Assembly (NCBI RefSeq): GCF_963678635.1 | Contig: NC_087068.1 | Span: forward strand, 12,966,027-13,023,871 | Source of the DNA: Symsagittifera roscoffensis | Lineage: Eukaryota; Xenacoelomorpha; Acoela; Convolutidae | Direction: 5' to 3' | Length of the DNA: 57,845 bases | Shown here: positions 10,705-22,700 of the stretch, piece by piece | Layout of the letters: each line of letters begins with the position of its first letter | How positions within the stretch are numbered: the stretch's first letter is position 1 | The notes under the pieces: generated by a model | What the model was told of the DNA's origin: nothing | The model's input: the letters and a program-made list of their open reading frames with translations, nothing else | Databases searched by the model: none | Position numbers and translations under genes: made by a program

Positions 10705-13700
10705 TCACCTGCAGTAGCTGGGTCCTTTTCTGGCGATGACTTTTTTGCAGTTGGGACACGAGTGGGTGACGTCTTTGCACTCGTCCACCACGCACGGAAC
10801 CCAACACACGAAGAACAAGCTGAAACAGTCATATCTTCAGAATCTTAAAATTCGTGACCAGTTATTTGCGCCCCAAACAATTCAGCCCCAAGACACCAGT
10901 CATTTCCGCTCAAACGCAGTTATTTCCGGAACTGATTGCTTTTTGGGGCGGAAATGACTGGCAGCCCTTAAATGATCTTAGTCATGAGTGGATTTAGGGC
11001 TAGGTTAAGGAAATTCCCTATTCGTTATATTTTGTTCCCCTTTTGGTTATTTTTTGCTACGTTATGGGCAGCCAACCATATAAAACCTGGGAACAGCAAT
11101 TTTTTATCAAAGTTTTTCAAAAAGACCCCGAATTGTCGTTTTTGTTTTTAGCATGTTTTCAAAATATTGCCTGCTGCGTAGTAAATTTTGACAAATTAGG
11201 GTCTTTTCAAGGTTTTTGGAGAGCTTGGATAATAAACTTGGTCGATCCTAAAAACATCTGTGTTAACGATGACTCACAAGCATCCAATGACGAGTATGAC
11301 GGTGAAGAGGAATCCGATTCCGAATATGGCCAGACATGCCAGCCAGGTGCCGCTTCCCACACTGTACTCTGTAGTAGTGGACACTTGTGCACTACAGTGG
11401 GGACACCTGATTACCGAACTCTTGTGGCCTAAACACTAACTTCAACTTAAGACAGGAATTTGTCAAATAACGAGAAGTCAACTAGGAGTAGTTTTTTTTA
11501 GATGAAGTGAATTTTTCCAGAAAATGATTTTTAAAAATCATTACTCTGCTGACTACTGAACTCTTACCGAAAAAGTAAAATTGTCACCTTAAGTTACCGA
11601 AAAAGTAAAATTGTTATTTTCTTCGATGCATGGAGCTGTAGTAAAACGCCAGTTCAATCAGAATCAAATTTAAGCCTTTAATTAGTAGAAAATAAGATTA
11701 CCCTGATCGTCAAATTCGTTCGGTCCTAATTAAATTTTTAGTTTTAAAATGAATAATTTTAAGCCAGTTTTTCGAGCGATTAATAAAAAACACTATGCGA
11801 TCAAGCCTGGAATTTTGTGGCTTCATGTATTGTAAAATTTTTACAAAATATTCCAATCCATTTTGTCCTTCTCTAATTGTGAGTTTCTTCGTTTAATGGC
11901 AAACATAAATGGCCTTAAATGGTATATTATTTCGCGAAGGATTTTTTCGGATTGTTTTTATTTCTGAATACAAAATAAAAGCCCAAAAAACTTTTTTTGT
12001 TTTGTTCTTTAAAAGATAAAACATCAACCTAAAACACCAAAAACTTGGGAAACTTAATGCCCTATCAATGGTTTTCAAAGCATTTTTAACTACTAGTGTG
12101 TTTAGAGTATTTTTCCCCAAGTTCTGAGCGTAAGTAGTATTTCGTTCCCTGAAATCCAGATTGGGGCGCATGTAGAGATGAGGGCGGTTTCTCCCGTAAA
12201 ATTTTTTTTTTCGGCTAAATTAATTTTCAGAGCTCTTCTGGAAGCCTAAAAAGACCTTTTGCTAAAATTATCCGCACTAAACTTTTAAATTTTCTGAAGT
12301 TTTTTAAAAATGTTTTTGTGCTTTTTGATATGATTGGCTATCGTTCCGACCCTTTCAGGAACGCGTTTTCTCGACACAGGGAAAATTTTTGAAAATTTTT
12401 CATGTCTTTCGAATCGCGACTGAAAAAGTTTTGATGTGATACATCACTCGACCCATTTTTGGTAACTGATATTGTTTGAAAAACAAAACAAATGCTCACT
12501 CACTTTATTCGCTCGAAATTAGGCCAAACTCGTAAATTGTGATTTATTTTTTCTCGACATTGGTTTTTTGAAATCTTTTGATTGTTTTCGAAACGACTTT
12601 TTGTTCTTGCCCGTTTCTCCACAACCCTCAGATGTTTATTCGTTATAATTTCCTCTCAATTCAAAAGTTGTTCAATTTTGATAAAAATTGGTATAATGAC
12701 AGAAAAATAAATGAAAATATATTTTGCCGTAATACAAACGTACAAAACGGGCAAAAAATTGTTCCAAAAAATTCCAATGACTATATGCGGTACCTGATTT
12801 AGCGCGGCAAACAAAAAACTAAAGCACGCCCGATTACAAAGTTCCTCTTCGTTTTCAAAGGTTGGAAAAATTATACATTTTTTTCTGCAACTTTATTCTT
12901 TCTTATAAAAATAACGTAATTGGAACCTACTATGCTTATTGCACAGCACTTGGCTATCCTTGTATTATTTTTGGATTGTTTGTTTTCCCAATCTCATTTT
13001 TTTCACAAGTTATGTCTATACCCTTGCGATAAGCGAGGGTTTTGCAATCGGGTACCAGATTTTTTCCCCGTGAACAACTTAGCTCACAGGACTCATTTCA
13101 TATCTGGACTCATTCATACTCTGTCATGCTCAACTTCTTGAAAATACAAATACAACTACTATAGTTTTAGTAGCAATTAGGTAGGACTGTCTCAGGTTGT
13201 AATTGATTTTTCAAAAAAAAAATGTCCTAGTTTCTGTCAGTTCGTTTTCTGTTAAATATTTAAATAGTTTCAGTTTATGCTGCATCGGCTCAGTCAACTT
13301 TTATTATTGTGAGGGCAAGTATATGGGCATACAATTAATTATTTCAGATTGGATGGGTCGTAAAATTTTTAAAAACTTAATGAAGTTTTTTCTGACTACA
13401 GTTTTGTTTTCGTCTCAAACAAGTTTCGACCAAAAATTTGTTGACGCTTGCTTATTGATTTTCAATTCATTTTTAGGCTGTTTGTAAACTTCTTTTATAC
13501 AACCAAGAAGTCTTTGTAGCCGTATATTTTTCAACTGTTCAAGTCATTTTTCAAGTAATTTTTTCAACTTATTTTCAGAAATTCTTAGTAAATTTTTTAA
13601 CTTCTTTTTTTTTCAGAAATATTTTTTTCTCATCGCAGGAGTTGCGAAGCTCCGCTTCACCTCTGTGTAAAGAAATTGTTTTAGCGTTTCCTAGAACCAG

Positions 13701-16700
13701 ACTTACTAGTCAATTTCATGTAGTGATGAGTGATTTTTGTACGTTTTTATGATGGCAAAATACGTTCGCAATTATTATACGGTCTTTATACCATTTTTTA
13801 TCAAAATTGAATGACTTTTGATTTGGGAGGAAATCATTACGAATAAATATTTGAGGGTTATGGAGAAACGGGTAAGAGTTGATAAGAGCTGTTTATTACC
13901 CAGTTGAGGCTGAATCACAGGCACAACCACAGGTGGTTGTGGGGGATATCCTCCCTGTTGCTGAGGAGGGGGTCCTTGGTTTCCTGAAACAGAAAAGCAA
14001 CAGAGTAGAAATGATTTCAAATAATCATTTTTATCAGTTCGAAAACCGAAATACGATTCTTTGCTTGATGTAAATAGGCAATTCTTAGTAACATGAGCGA
14101 TATACGCCTATTTAAAGCGCCTTCATTTCTGCTGGTAGTTATGGTACACGCCGGTTAAACTGCAATTTTCAGGCAAGTCACGATTAATCTGAGGTTCTTA
14201 GGTTCGCATTCCGCATCGCCGAAATTTTCTTTTCTTATTCGTATTTTCACTTTCAAGGCATATTAGAGGAATTTTCTGGCTTTTTAAAGCTCATTTAGCC
14301 GATTTTTGGCTTGTGCTTTGGAATAATATAAGTTGTTACTTACGTAACTTGTAAAAAAAAAAACGGGCCTACAATAGCTTATTTAGGCTCAATTTAAGCC
14401 GTGAAAAATATTTTTGCTCGAGTAAAGTTAGTTTTTGGAGTTTTTCAATGCCAATTTAGGAATCAAAACTTCATATACTCTAAAAATTTCTGCAAAAATT
14501 TTTACGATTTTTGTCGTTATTTATTTAATTTCTCTAAAAAAAACTTTTTTCCAATGAGCCTGTATTACTATAACTGTCGAATATGCCTAAATTCTATTTT
14601 TTTTCGTTCAGATCTTTTTATCACACAACCGCAAAAAACGACACTAATTTGAATAAACTTTTTTGTATTTTCTTACTCTTTTTAACTCATTTTACTATTT
14701 GGTGTTTTTGTGTTTGCGATGTGCAGCTTCACCTGTGTAATATGTCTCCGAATTCATCCTAGCTGTTTTGATAAGAAAGTTTAGATTGTGCTGTTTGGAA
14801 CAGCTTTGAAGTTCCCTTCCGCATTGATGCCTTCAATTTCGTGACAAGACTATAGAGATGATTTAAATTATCCGGAGAAAACGAATGAACTTGAAATTTA
14901 AAACGCGTTTTTCTGAAATTAGTGTGACTTTAAACAAAAAGTGATGAAGACAAAACTTGCTTAAAATTTCTGAAGTATTAACTTAGTGCAATTGATTTTG
15001 CGAAATTCGGGTTCAAAATTAAACGCCAAAAACGACCATTATCGGTTTTTTTAGTCAATCAAAAAATACTTCCAAACTGATGGTTCAATTACTGGCAAAA
15101 ATATTTCAAAGTCAGTCACTTATATAGCGCAGCTGAGACGATTATTTATTTCTCAAATTTTGTTGGGCTTCATAAGAGGCTCATTTTGATATACTTTTAG
15201 TCAGCAATTGAACCAATAGGTTTGGTGTAATTTTTGATTGACTAAAAAAGCCGAAAACGGTCATTTTGGGGGCTAAGTTTTGGACGTCAATTTCGCAAAA
15301 TAAATTGCTAAATATCTAAGCAAGTAATGTCTTCATCAATTGTTGTCTTAAGTCAACCAAATTTGAGAAAAATGCGTTCTAAGTTTCAAATACTATTCGT
15401 TTTGTCAGTATAATTTAAATCAGCACTGTATATCCCTATCAGAAAGTTAGTAATTTGTTTTCGGGGTCCATAAGTTGCTGGAGCAACAAGGGACGAGAAT
15501 TGAAAATGGCCTCTTTGACGTAAATTTAACTGTGTCGCATTTTAACGCTGAATTAGACATCAAAGTACAACATGTACCTTTTGGTGTCATAATTTGTTTA
15601 TAACATGCGGAGGAGTTATAATTTGAAAACCCGTTGTGTTGCTCTTATATTTGATAGCAAGCCTGTCTGCTCACCTTGAAAGTTGTTGCCGTAGTTTTGC
15701 TGCGGGTACTGGGTTGGTTGGGGTGGGGGAGGGGGTTGTGCTACCCCTGATGGCTGGTACGTGTAAGCGTACCCCTGAGGCTGCTGGCCCGGGTACTGCT
15801 GATGACCATCGCCGCCCGCTAAAACGAAAGCTTTATATTTTTAGTTAATGATAACGGTCGTTTACTTTTGCTGCGGGTACTGTGTTGCGGGTAATGATAA
15901 CTAAGTGTTGAATTTTTGGAAAGTAAATTAAAGTATTGACAATCCAGAAGCTATAAATACCAACATGCATGTCCAATCGAGCAATTTAAAACCCTGTATA
16001 AAATATTCCGATACTAAATTCTTGCAGTGACCCGACGTTGTGCAAAATTGAAAATTTTCAGAAATCCCTTAACAAGTTTCCTATTTTTTTCTGAAGGTCA
16101 GATACGTTCTAACATGTGAATCGCAAAAATGTTTTCACAATTTTGGACGTTGCAGTTTAAACATCGACTGACAATTGAGATAGGTATTGAAATACAACAA
16201 AAACGATTGGGGACATTACTATGAAAATCACGTCATCGTATTTCCTTACCCTTGCGATGGCAAGGGTATTCCAATTGGGTACTAGACTTTTTTCCCGTAA
16301 ACAACTTTGTCCACAGGACTCATTGAACTGGTGGAACCTTGGTTCATAATGATTTCAAAATTTAAAGTGTCTCTTGCACGTTTAGCCTGGTGGTAACGAT
16401 TACGCCTGGGACGGCAAAAGTCCTTGGTTGAATCTGACCAGGACCCGTTTTTTTTTTCAAACGGGAATTGTTCCAGTTCAAAAAAGTTTCGGCCTATTAT
16501 TTGTTTTGTCGGCCTAGTTGTCACATCTAGTAAATGTTTATTTTAGCTGCAAACAATTTTAACTGCAGTTGTTTTTAGCATTGGGAAAATCCGGCAAAAT
16601 CAAAATTTGCTTTTCACTCTGGCTGTAATTTCAGCAGCTCGATTTGTTAAAATTTCATTTTTTTTTCATTTTTGTCCTGTTTGTCCGCTCAACTTTTTCC

Positions 16701-19700
16701 GGCCTCTTATTGCATCGTTACGTCGGAAAAAGTTTTTAGGCGCGTGTTTACTCTGACGGGAAAAATTTAGAATTTTTCTGATTTTCTTTCAGGCATAAAG
16801 GGTTTCAGCTCAGGTTTTTTCGGCTTTGTTACCGCTTGGTAATTATCATTCAAATCCAATCAACGATCCGGCGTATCTGGCGTAGAGGTGAAATATTTGC
16901 TGGAGATGCAAAGATCTGCGGTTCGAATTCGTCCGGTCCTTTTTTTGCACACTAAAACTTTTGCGCTTTTTCGGAATAGCGTTCGTCTATTTGTTTTTGT
17001 CATCTTAGTTCCCGGGAGTTCGATTCCAGTTAATACTTGTTTTTCGCGCAAATAGAAAATTTTGGCTGATTTAGATTTGTCTGTCTGCTTATTTTTGTAT
17101 GCTTAGTTCCGCGGAAAAGACTTTTTTTGAAAACTTCGCTTCTGTATAGCATTCACAGAGCTCTTTGTAGAGCTTCATTCCCATGGTGCAGGCAATTTTG
17201 TTCCGGAAATTTTGGGCTTTCGTTGCAATTTTTCTTGATAAAAACAATTTTTTGAATTTTTTCCCTTGATTTTTATAACATTCGTATTTGTATCGCAAGT
17301 AATGCGAAGCTCAGCTCCGCCTCTGTGTTAAAAATTTAGATCACTATCTATTTTGAAGGCTTTTTCATCAGATGTCTACTAACTTGATGAAAGCGCTTAT
17401 AGAATGTCTATAAGAATAACAAGGAAATGACCGGAAACTATAATAATCAAAAATAAAGCTAGAATTTAATTGTAGTAATAAGACTGCTCGTATATCAGGA
17501 CAAAACCCTGAATGTTAACTGGTCCCGAATAGTTTTATCTAATTACACAAGCAAAGCTTGTGTGATAGTATGAACTCTCTTCTTTATCCAATCTAAGTCG
17601 CATATATTGTTGCGACGCAAATAATGTTGCGACAAAAAGTGTTCATTTTGAAAGTGGTCTTTTTGATCAATAACCAGCTATTAAGTACAGCCAATGCTAA
17701 GGATATTAACACAGACTATTAATTACAAATAGATCTTTAGCGTTCAAGGTATCATGGATCTGTAGCGTAGAAGTAGGGAAGGAGAGACCCGCAACAAAAT
17801 AAGAGGGTTCGAACCTGAGCAGGGTCGGATGTTTTAATGAGTTTTTTCGCATACTAGTTCAAATGCGTCCGCTCTATAAATTGAGGCATGTTCTCTATAA
17901 ATTGAGGCATGTTATTTGGTAAATTTCTTTTTTTTTCAAATCGACTGATGCTGTTAATGCGTCATAATTGGCTTGCGTCACTTAGCAATTATGCACTCAC
18001 TTGAGAAATTTTGTAGACTCAAGTTTTACTCATTCAGTTTTTCCCAGTAGCGTTATCGGTCCTATTTTTGCTTGTGTATGCGAACGAAGTACAACTTCGT
18101 CTTTGTTAAAAAATTTTGATAAACTATACATTTTGAGTTGCCAATATCAAATATTAAGTGGTATCTGAGTCTTATACGGAATTAATATGGGCGATTTTGC
18201 CTCAATTCAATTTGGACCGGTTATGAGCGCTGAATTCTTTTACCTCGCATAACGAATTTGCGAATTGAAACCATAACTAATTAAACGAGACGTTTTTACC
18301 GCAGTTCGGCTAGTGCAAGCACGACCACCTGGGAAACTGAAGTTTTAAAAATTTATCATGAAGTGGTAGAACGTTTTTTCGTAAAAGTAATCTGAATTGA
18401 AACAAACACTCCTAAAATATGCAATCTTCACTTTCATCGGAAGTCGGAACAATCAATTTAAACTGCGCAGTATAATTGTTTCGACTTTCGATACGAAAGT
18501 AACGGAATATTTGTGCTCGGGGTGGGTTTTTTTGTTTTCTTCAGACAAATTTCGACTTTTTAACTAGCCATTTTTGACGGAATTTTTTTATATCATTAGA
18601 AAGGTATTGTTGTCCTGAGCTCAAATTTGAAAAGATATTTCACCTGTGATCATTTTTCGTAAAGTTACGGGGGTTTAAAGATTGCCATTTTGGCCAATTT
18701 GGGACAATTAACGCGCGATATAATTCGCGCTATTAACGCGTAAGCGGAGAGTTAATCCGTCTTAGAAATCGTTCCAAATTGGTTAAAAGAAGCTGGTTTG
18801 TTACAAGCTGGTTTGTTACATAAATGGTTTGTTACAAGGAGCAAATTCTATCCTTTTGTACTTTATGTGGCGTGTGGGGGGATGATTTTCATAAAAAAAT
18901 TCAAATTTTAGAAGAAAAAAAATTTTCATTTTGTTTCATTTCATTGAATTTTTTTATGTTATTACTGCTCCATAAACCTTAAAAGGCAGTCGGAACATTC
19001 AGGGCTTCGCCCTGATACGAGCAGTCTTGTTTGTTATTTATAGTTAATTTATTTCCCATTGTTTCTTTGAGAAACAAAAGTAAATTTAATTTACGAATTT
19101 AAAAGCCACCGAAAAATATATGTTTTCAGTAAAATACTGTTTAGAAAAGCTGCGGGAGATTCACTTATTGACAAATAAAACAAGACTGTTCGTATCAGGG
19201 CGAAGCCCTGAATGTTCCGACTGCCTTTTAAGGTTTATGGAGCAGCAGTAATAACTTAAAAAATTAAATGAAATAAAATACAACGAAAATTTTTTTTTCC
19301 AAAATTTGAAATTTTTTATGAAAATCATCCCCCCACACGCCATATAAAGTACAAAAGGATAGGTTTCGCTCCTAGTAACAAACCATTTATGGCAAATAAG
19401 CTTCATTCAACCAATTTGGAACGATTTATAAGACGGATTAAATCTGCGCTTACGCGCTAATAGCGCGAATTATATCGCGCGTTAATTGTCCCAAATTGGT
19501 CAAAATTGCAACCTTTAAACCCCCGTAACTTTATGAAAAATGATCACAGATGAAATATCTTTTCAAATTTAAGTTCAGGACAACAATGGCTTTCGAATGA
19601 TAAAAAAAATTCCGTCAAAAATGGCTAGTTAAAAAGTCGAAATTTGTCTGAAGAAAAAAAAAACCCACCCCGAGCACAAATATTCCGTTACTTTTGTATC

Positions 19701-22700
19701 GAAAGTCGGAACAATAAATTTCTACATATATTATCCGATCGGTTTAAGCAGTGCATTACGAGCCCAAATTGTGTAGTTTGTGAATTGAACGCGGTTTAGG
19801 CGACACGGCTGTTTTAGCTTTTTTTTGGATTTCACGAGCAAACAGCTAAAAAAAACTATCGCTCTAAAGCTGCCGAATTTGCAAATTAGCAGAATTCAGA
19901 ACAGTTTCGTCCACTTTAATTTCCGGTTTTCGCGCTTACTATTTGCGGAATCAGCTTACAACTTGCGGAATTTGCTCACAATATGTGGAATCCGCTTACT
20001 GTTTGCGGAACCTGCTTATATTTGCGGAATCCAGAAAAAAACTTGATATAGTCGCTCGTTGAGGAATCTGTGACACAGTTATTGTGCCAAGAAATTTCAA
20101 TTTACGAAGTATTTTTGCGCGGATCTACAGTGGAATCCAAATACAATTCGGCACAGGTTCAAAGGCGTCCGGTAATTAAGACTGTGCGTACCCACGGAGC
20201 CGCATTCCCGGATAGCCGAAAAAACTAAACTTCCCAGTTTTAATTAAATTAAATTAGAAAACTCTTCACTAAATTGAGACGCATTTTGATTGGACAAAAA
20301 AAGTCTTCAAAATTTTGCAGCTTGATACCTAACAAAATTCCGAACAATTTTAAGAGATTTGATTGGCTAATTCTTTTACTCTCATTGAATTAAATAACAA
20401 CAAAAGTCCGACTACTACAGGGATTCGACCCACTCACCAACCAAAGGGTCCCTCCCTCTCGGCCGACAAACCCTAAAATTTTTCAATATATACTAAGTTT
20501 AAAGGGGAGCACGCACTGAAAAACGCAGTTTTTGGTGAAATTTTTTCAAAGTCTTAAAAACGGCATTTTTGGCCTGCTTTTTAAAAAACATTTGTCACAC
20601 CATCCCCTCGAGCAAATCCTAGATCGGATGAACCGTACAGTTTCCTCCGCAAATTGATTTAAGGAGGAGAAAATATGGACTTATTTTTGGGCTATCCGGG
20701 AACGATTTTATTTTTCGGCTATCCGGGTATTCGGCTCCGTGACACGCCACCCTTTCGAAAGCTGTTAAGACGACAACCGCTTTTGATGAGACTTTAAGAT
20801 GACGCAACATACGAAGTCTCCAATTGTGTTTCAGAAATAGAAATCTCAAATTCAGAGAGTTCAATTTACATGTTGTCTTAGTGTCATGTCGTCGTAATAT
20901 CTTGTCGTTTTGTTTACCACGCACCAATTTCAAAGACTTGTCTCTGGTTTCCAGTGAACAATCTTTTAATGTTCTCAAATGATGTATTGTGTTGCGGTTT
21001 CCAGTTAATTGGTTTATTTTTCAGGGTGTTTTTCAATAGTGGCCTCAATGCTGCTGCTGTTTATGCTAAGTTTGGGATATACCTGGTGAGGTGGTGTAGA
21101 CCCCATAAAATTTTTAAGTTGTTTGAATGTTTTTGGAGGGGATAGCTTCTCTATTGCCTCTGTTTTTCTTATAAAAGGTGTAGTGCCCTCGCTATTAAAA
21201 GTGTACCCTAGCCACTCAACTTGTTTACACGCAAACTTAAATTTGTCCAATGATATGGCGAGAATTTCACCATCTAACTTTTCCAGAATCGTTTGTAGTT
21301 TTTGTTTGTGTATATCGATTGACCCCTTGGTCACAATCAATGTCGTCTAAATATGCGTAGGTGTTTGAGCAATTTGTAAGTGTGAGATCGATGGCCTTTT
21401 GAAATTCGGCCGGTATATCCGTGAGGCCGTAAAATCCAGTTTTGAATTGGTAGGTTCCTGTAGCGTTGCCACCGATTAAACTGAAGTTGCATTGTTCCCG
21501 AGTTGATTTGTCTAACGGGATTTGTGAATACGTGTAACGCAAGTCCAGTGTTGAGAATAGAGTTTGTTGACTGTTGTTTGATTGAGCTACCTGTGCTATG
21601 TTGTCTAATAGTAGATCGATGTTATGCATTTGGTATTTATTCTTATGAATAAATTTATTTATCTTCTTTGAGTCCAACACCAATTTCACCGTCTGGTCTT
21701 TTTTTACTGTAATCACGATTGGACTAATGAATTGTCGATCGGAACATTTATCCAGTTTTATAATGTGTTTTTGATCCATGAGCTTGTTGAGGTCTTTTTC
21801 TACTCGTTCTTGTAGGTGCACCGGGACACGGCGTACTTTCTGTTGTACCGGAACAAATTCTTTATTGAATTGAGTCCGCATTACGTACTTTTTTGACTTT
21901 CCCACACGAATGCATAATTGTGGATAGTTATCTTTTACCCATTGTTTGATTTCTGGGTTTGATTGTTCTTTTTCACGTATATTCAGTACGTTCCCTTGTT
22001 TTGGTTTTTCCTGTTTTAATCTTTTTCCAATATGTGGGAGGTTGTTTCTGCCTATGATGTTTGCTTTTTGGTTATCTATAATGATGAATGGAGCAGCTTT
22101 TATTTTCCATCCTCCTGATTCAATCGTAACTATCAGCCTTCGCTTTGGGACAATAGTTTCGCCATTGTAACATGCTAAGTTCCGAGCCGTGTCTTCCGGT
22201 GGAATTTGTTTCAGTATTACGGAGTGGTCAATTTTTTGTAACCGCCGAGCGGTTTTTTCGTTTAGGAACGACATTGGACTCCTGGAGTTAGCGATGTCAA
22301 ATAAGTCTTCTGTTTTTGTCTTCAGTTTAATGATGTGTCCATTTAAATCCTCTTCATCTTCTTGCCTGCTTGATTTCGAATGCTTCTGATATTAACATTA
22401 CTGAAAAATTATCGACGTGATACTTCTCCCAACCATTTTTTGCTGTAAAGTCAGCAAACGCGACTGGGTCGAGTTAAGTTCCTCGACTCTCTGATTCGCT
22501 TTCATCTTGATCTTCTTCATTGCTAGTCTCCCAGATAATTAACGTTTACTGAGCAACACGCTTTACCAAAATGGCCTCGTTTTGCGCATTTAGAACAAAT
22601 TTTATCATCGAAAGTCGGAACAATAAATTTCTACATATATTATCCGATCGGTTTAAGCAGTGCATTACGAGCCCAAATTGTGTAGTTTGTGAATTGAACG

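Noticed and set aside
11043-11432. 129-aa plus-strand ORF
   Set aside because: It lies antisense over LITAF exon 4; the minus strand has the LITAF domain with matching splice sites.
16860-17051. 63-aa minus ORF containing GRIRTADLCISS
   Set aside because: This is the known type of spurious peptide read antisense to a tRNA-like sequence; it supports the tRNA-like module instead.
20619-20978. 119-aa minus ORF (and a relative at 23509-23913)
   Set aside because: Lies inside the 1.26 kb repeats, which are non-coding; present twice only because the repeat is.
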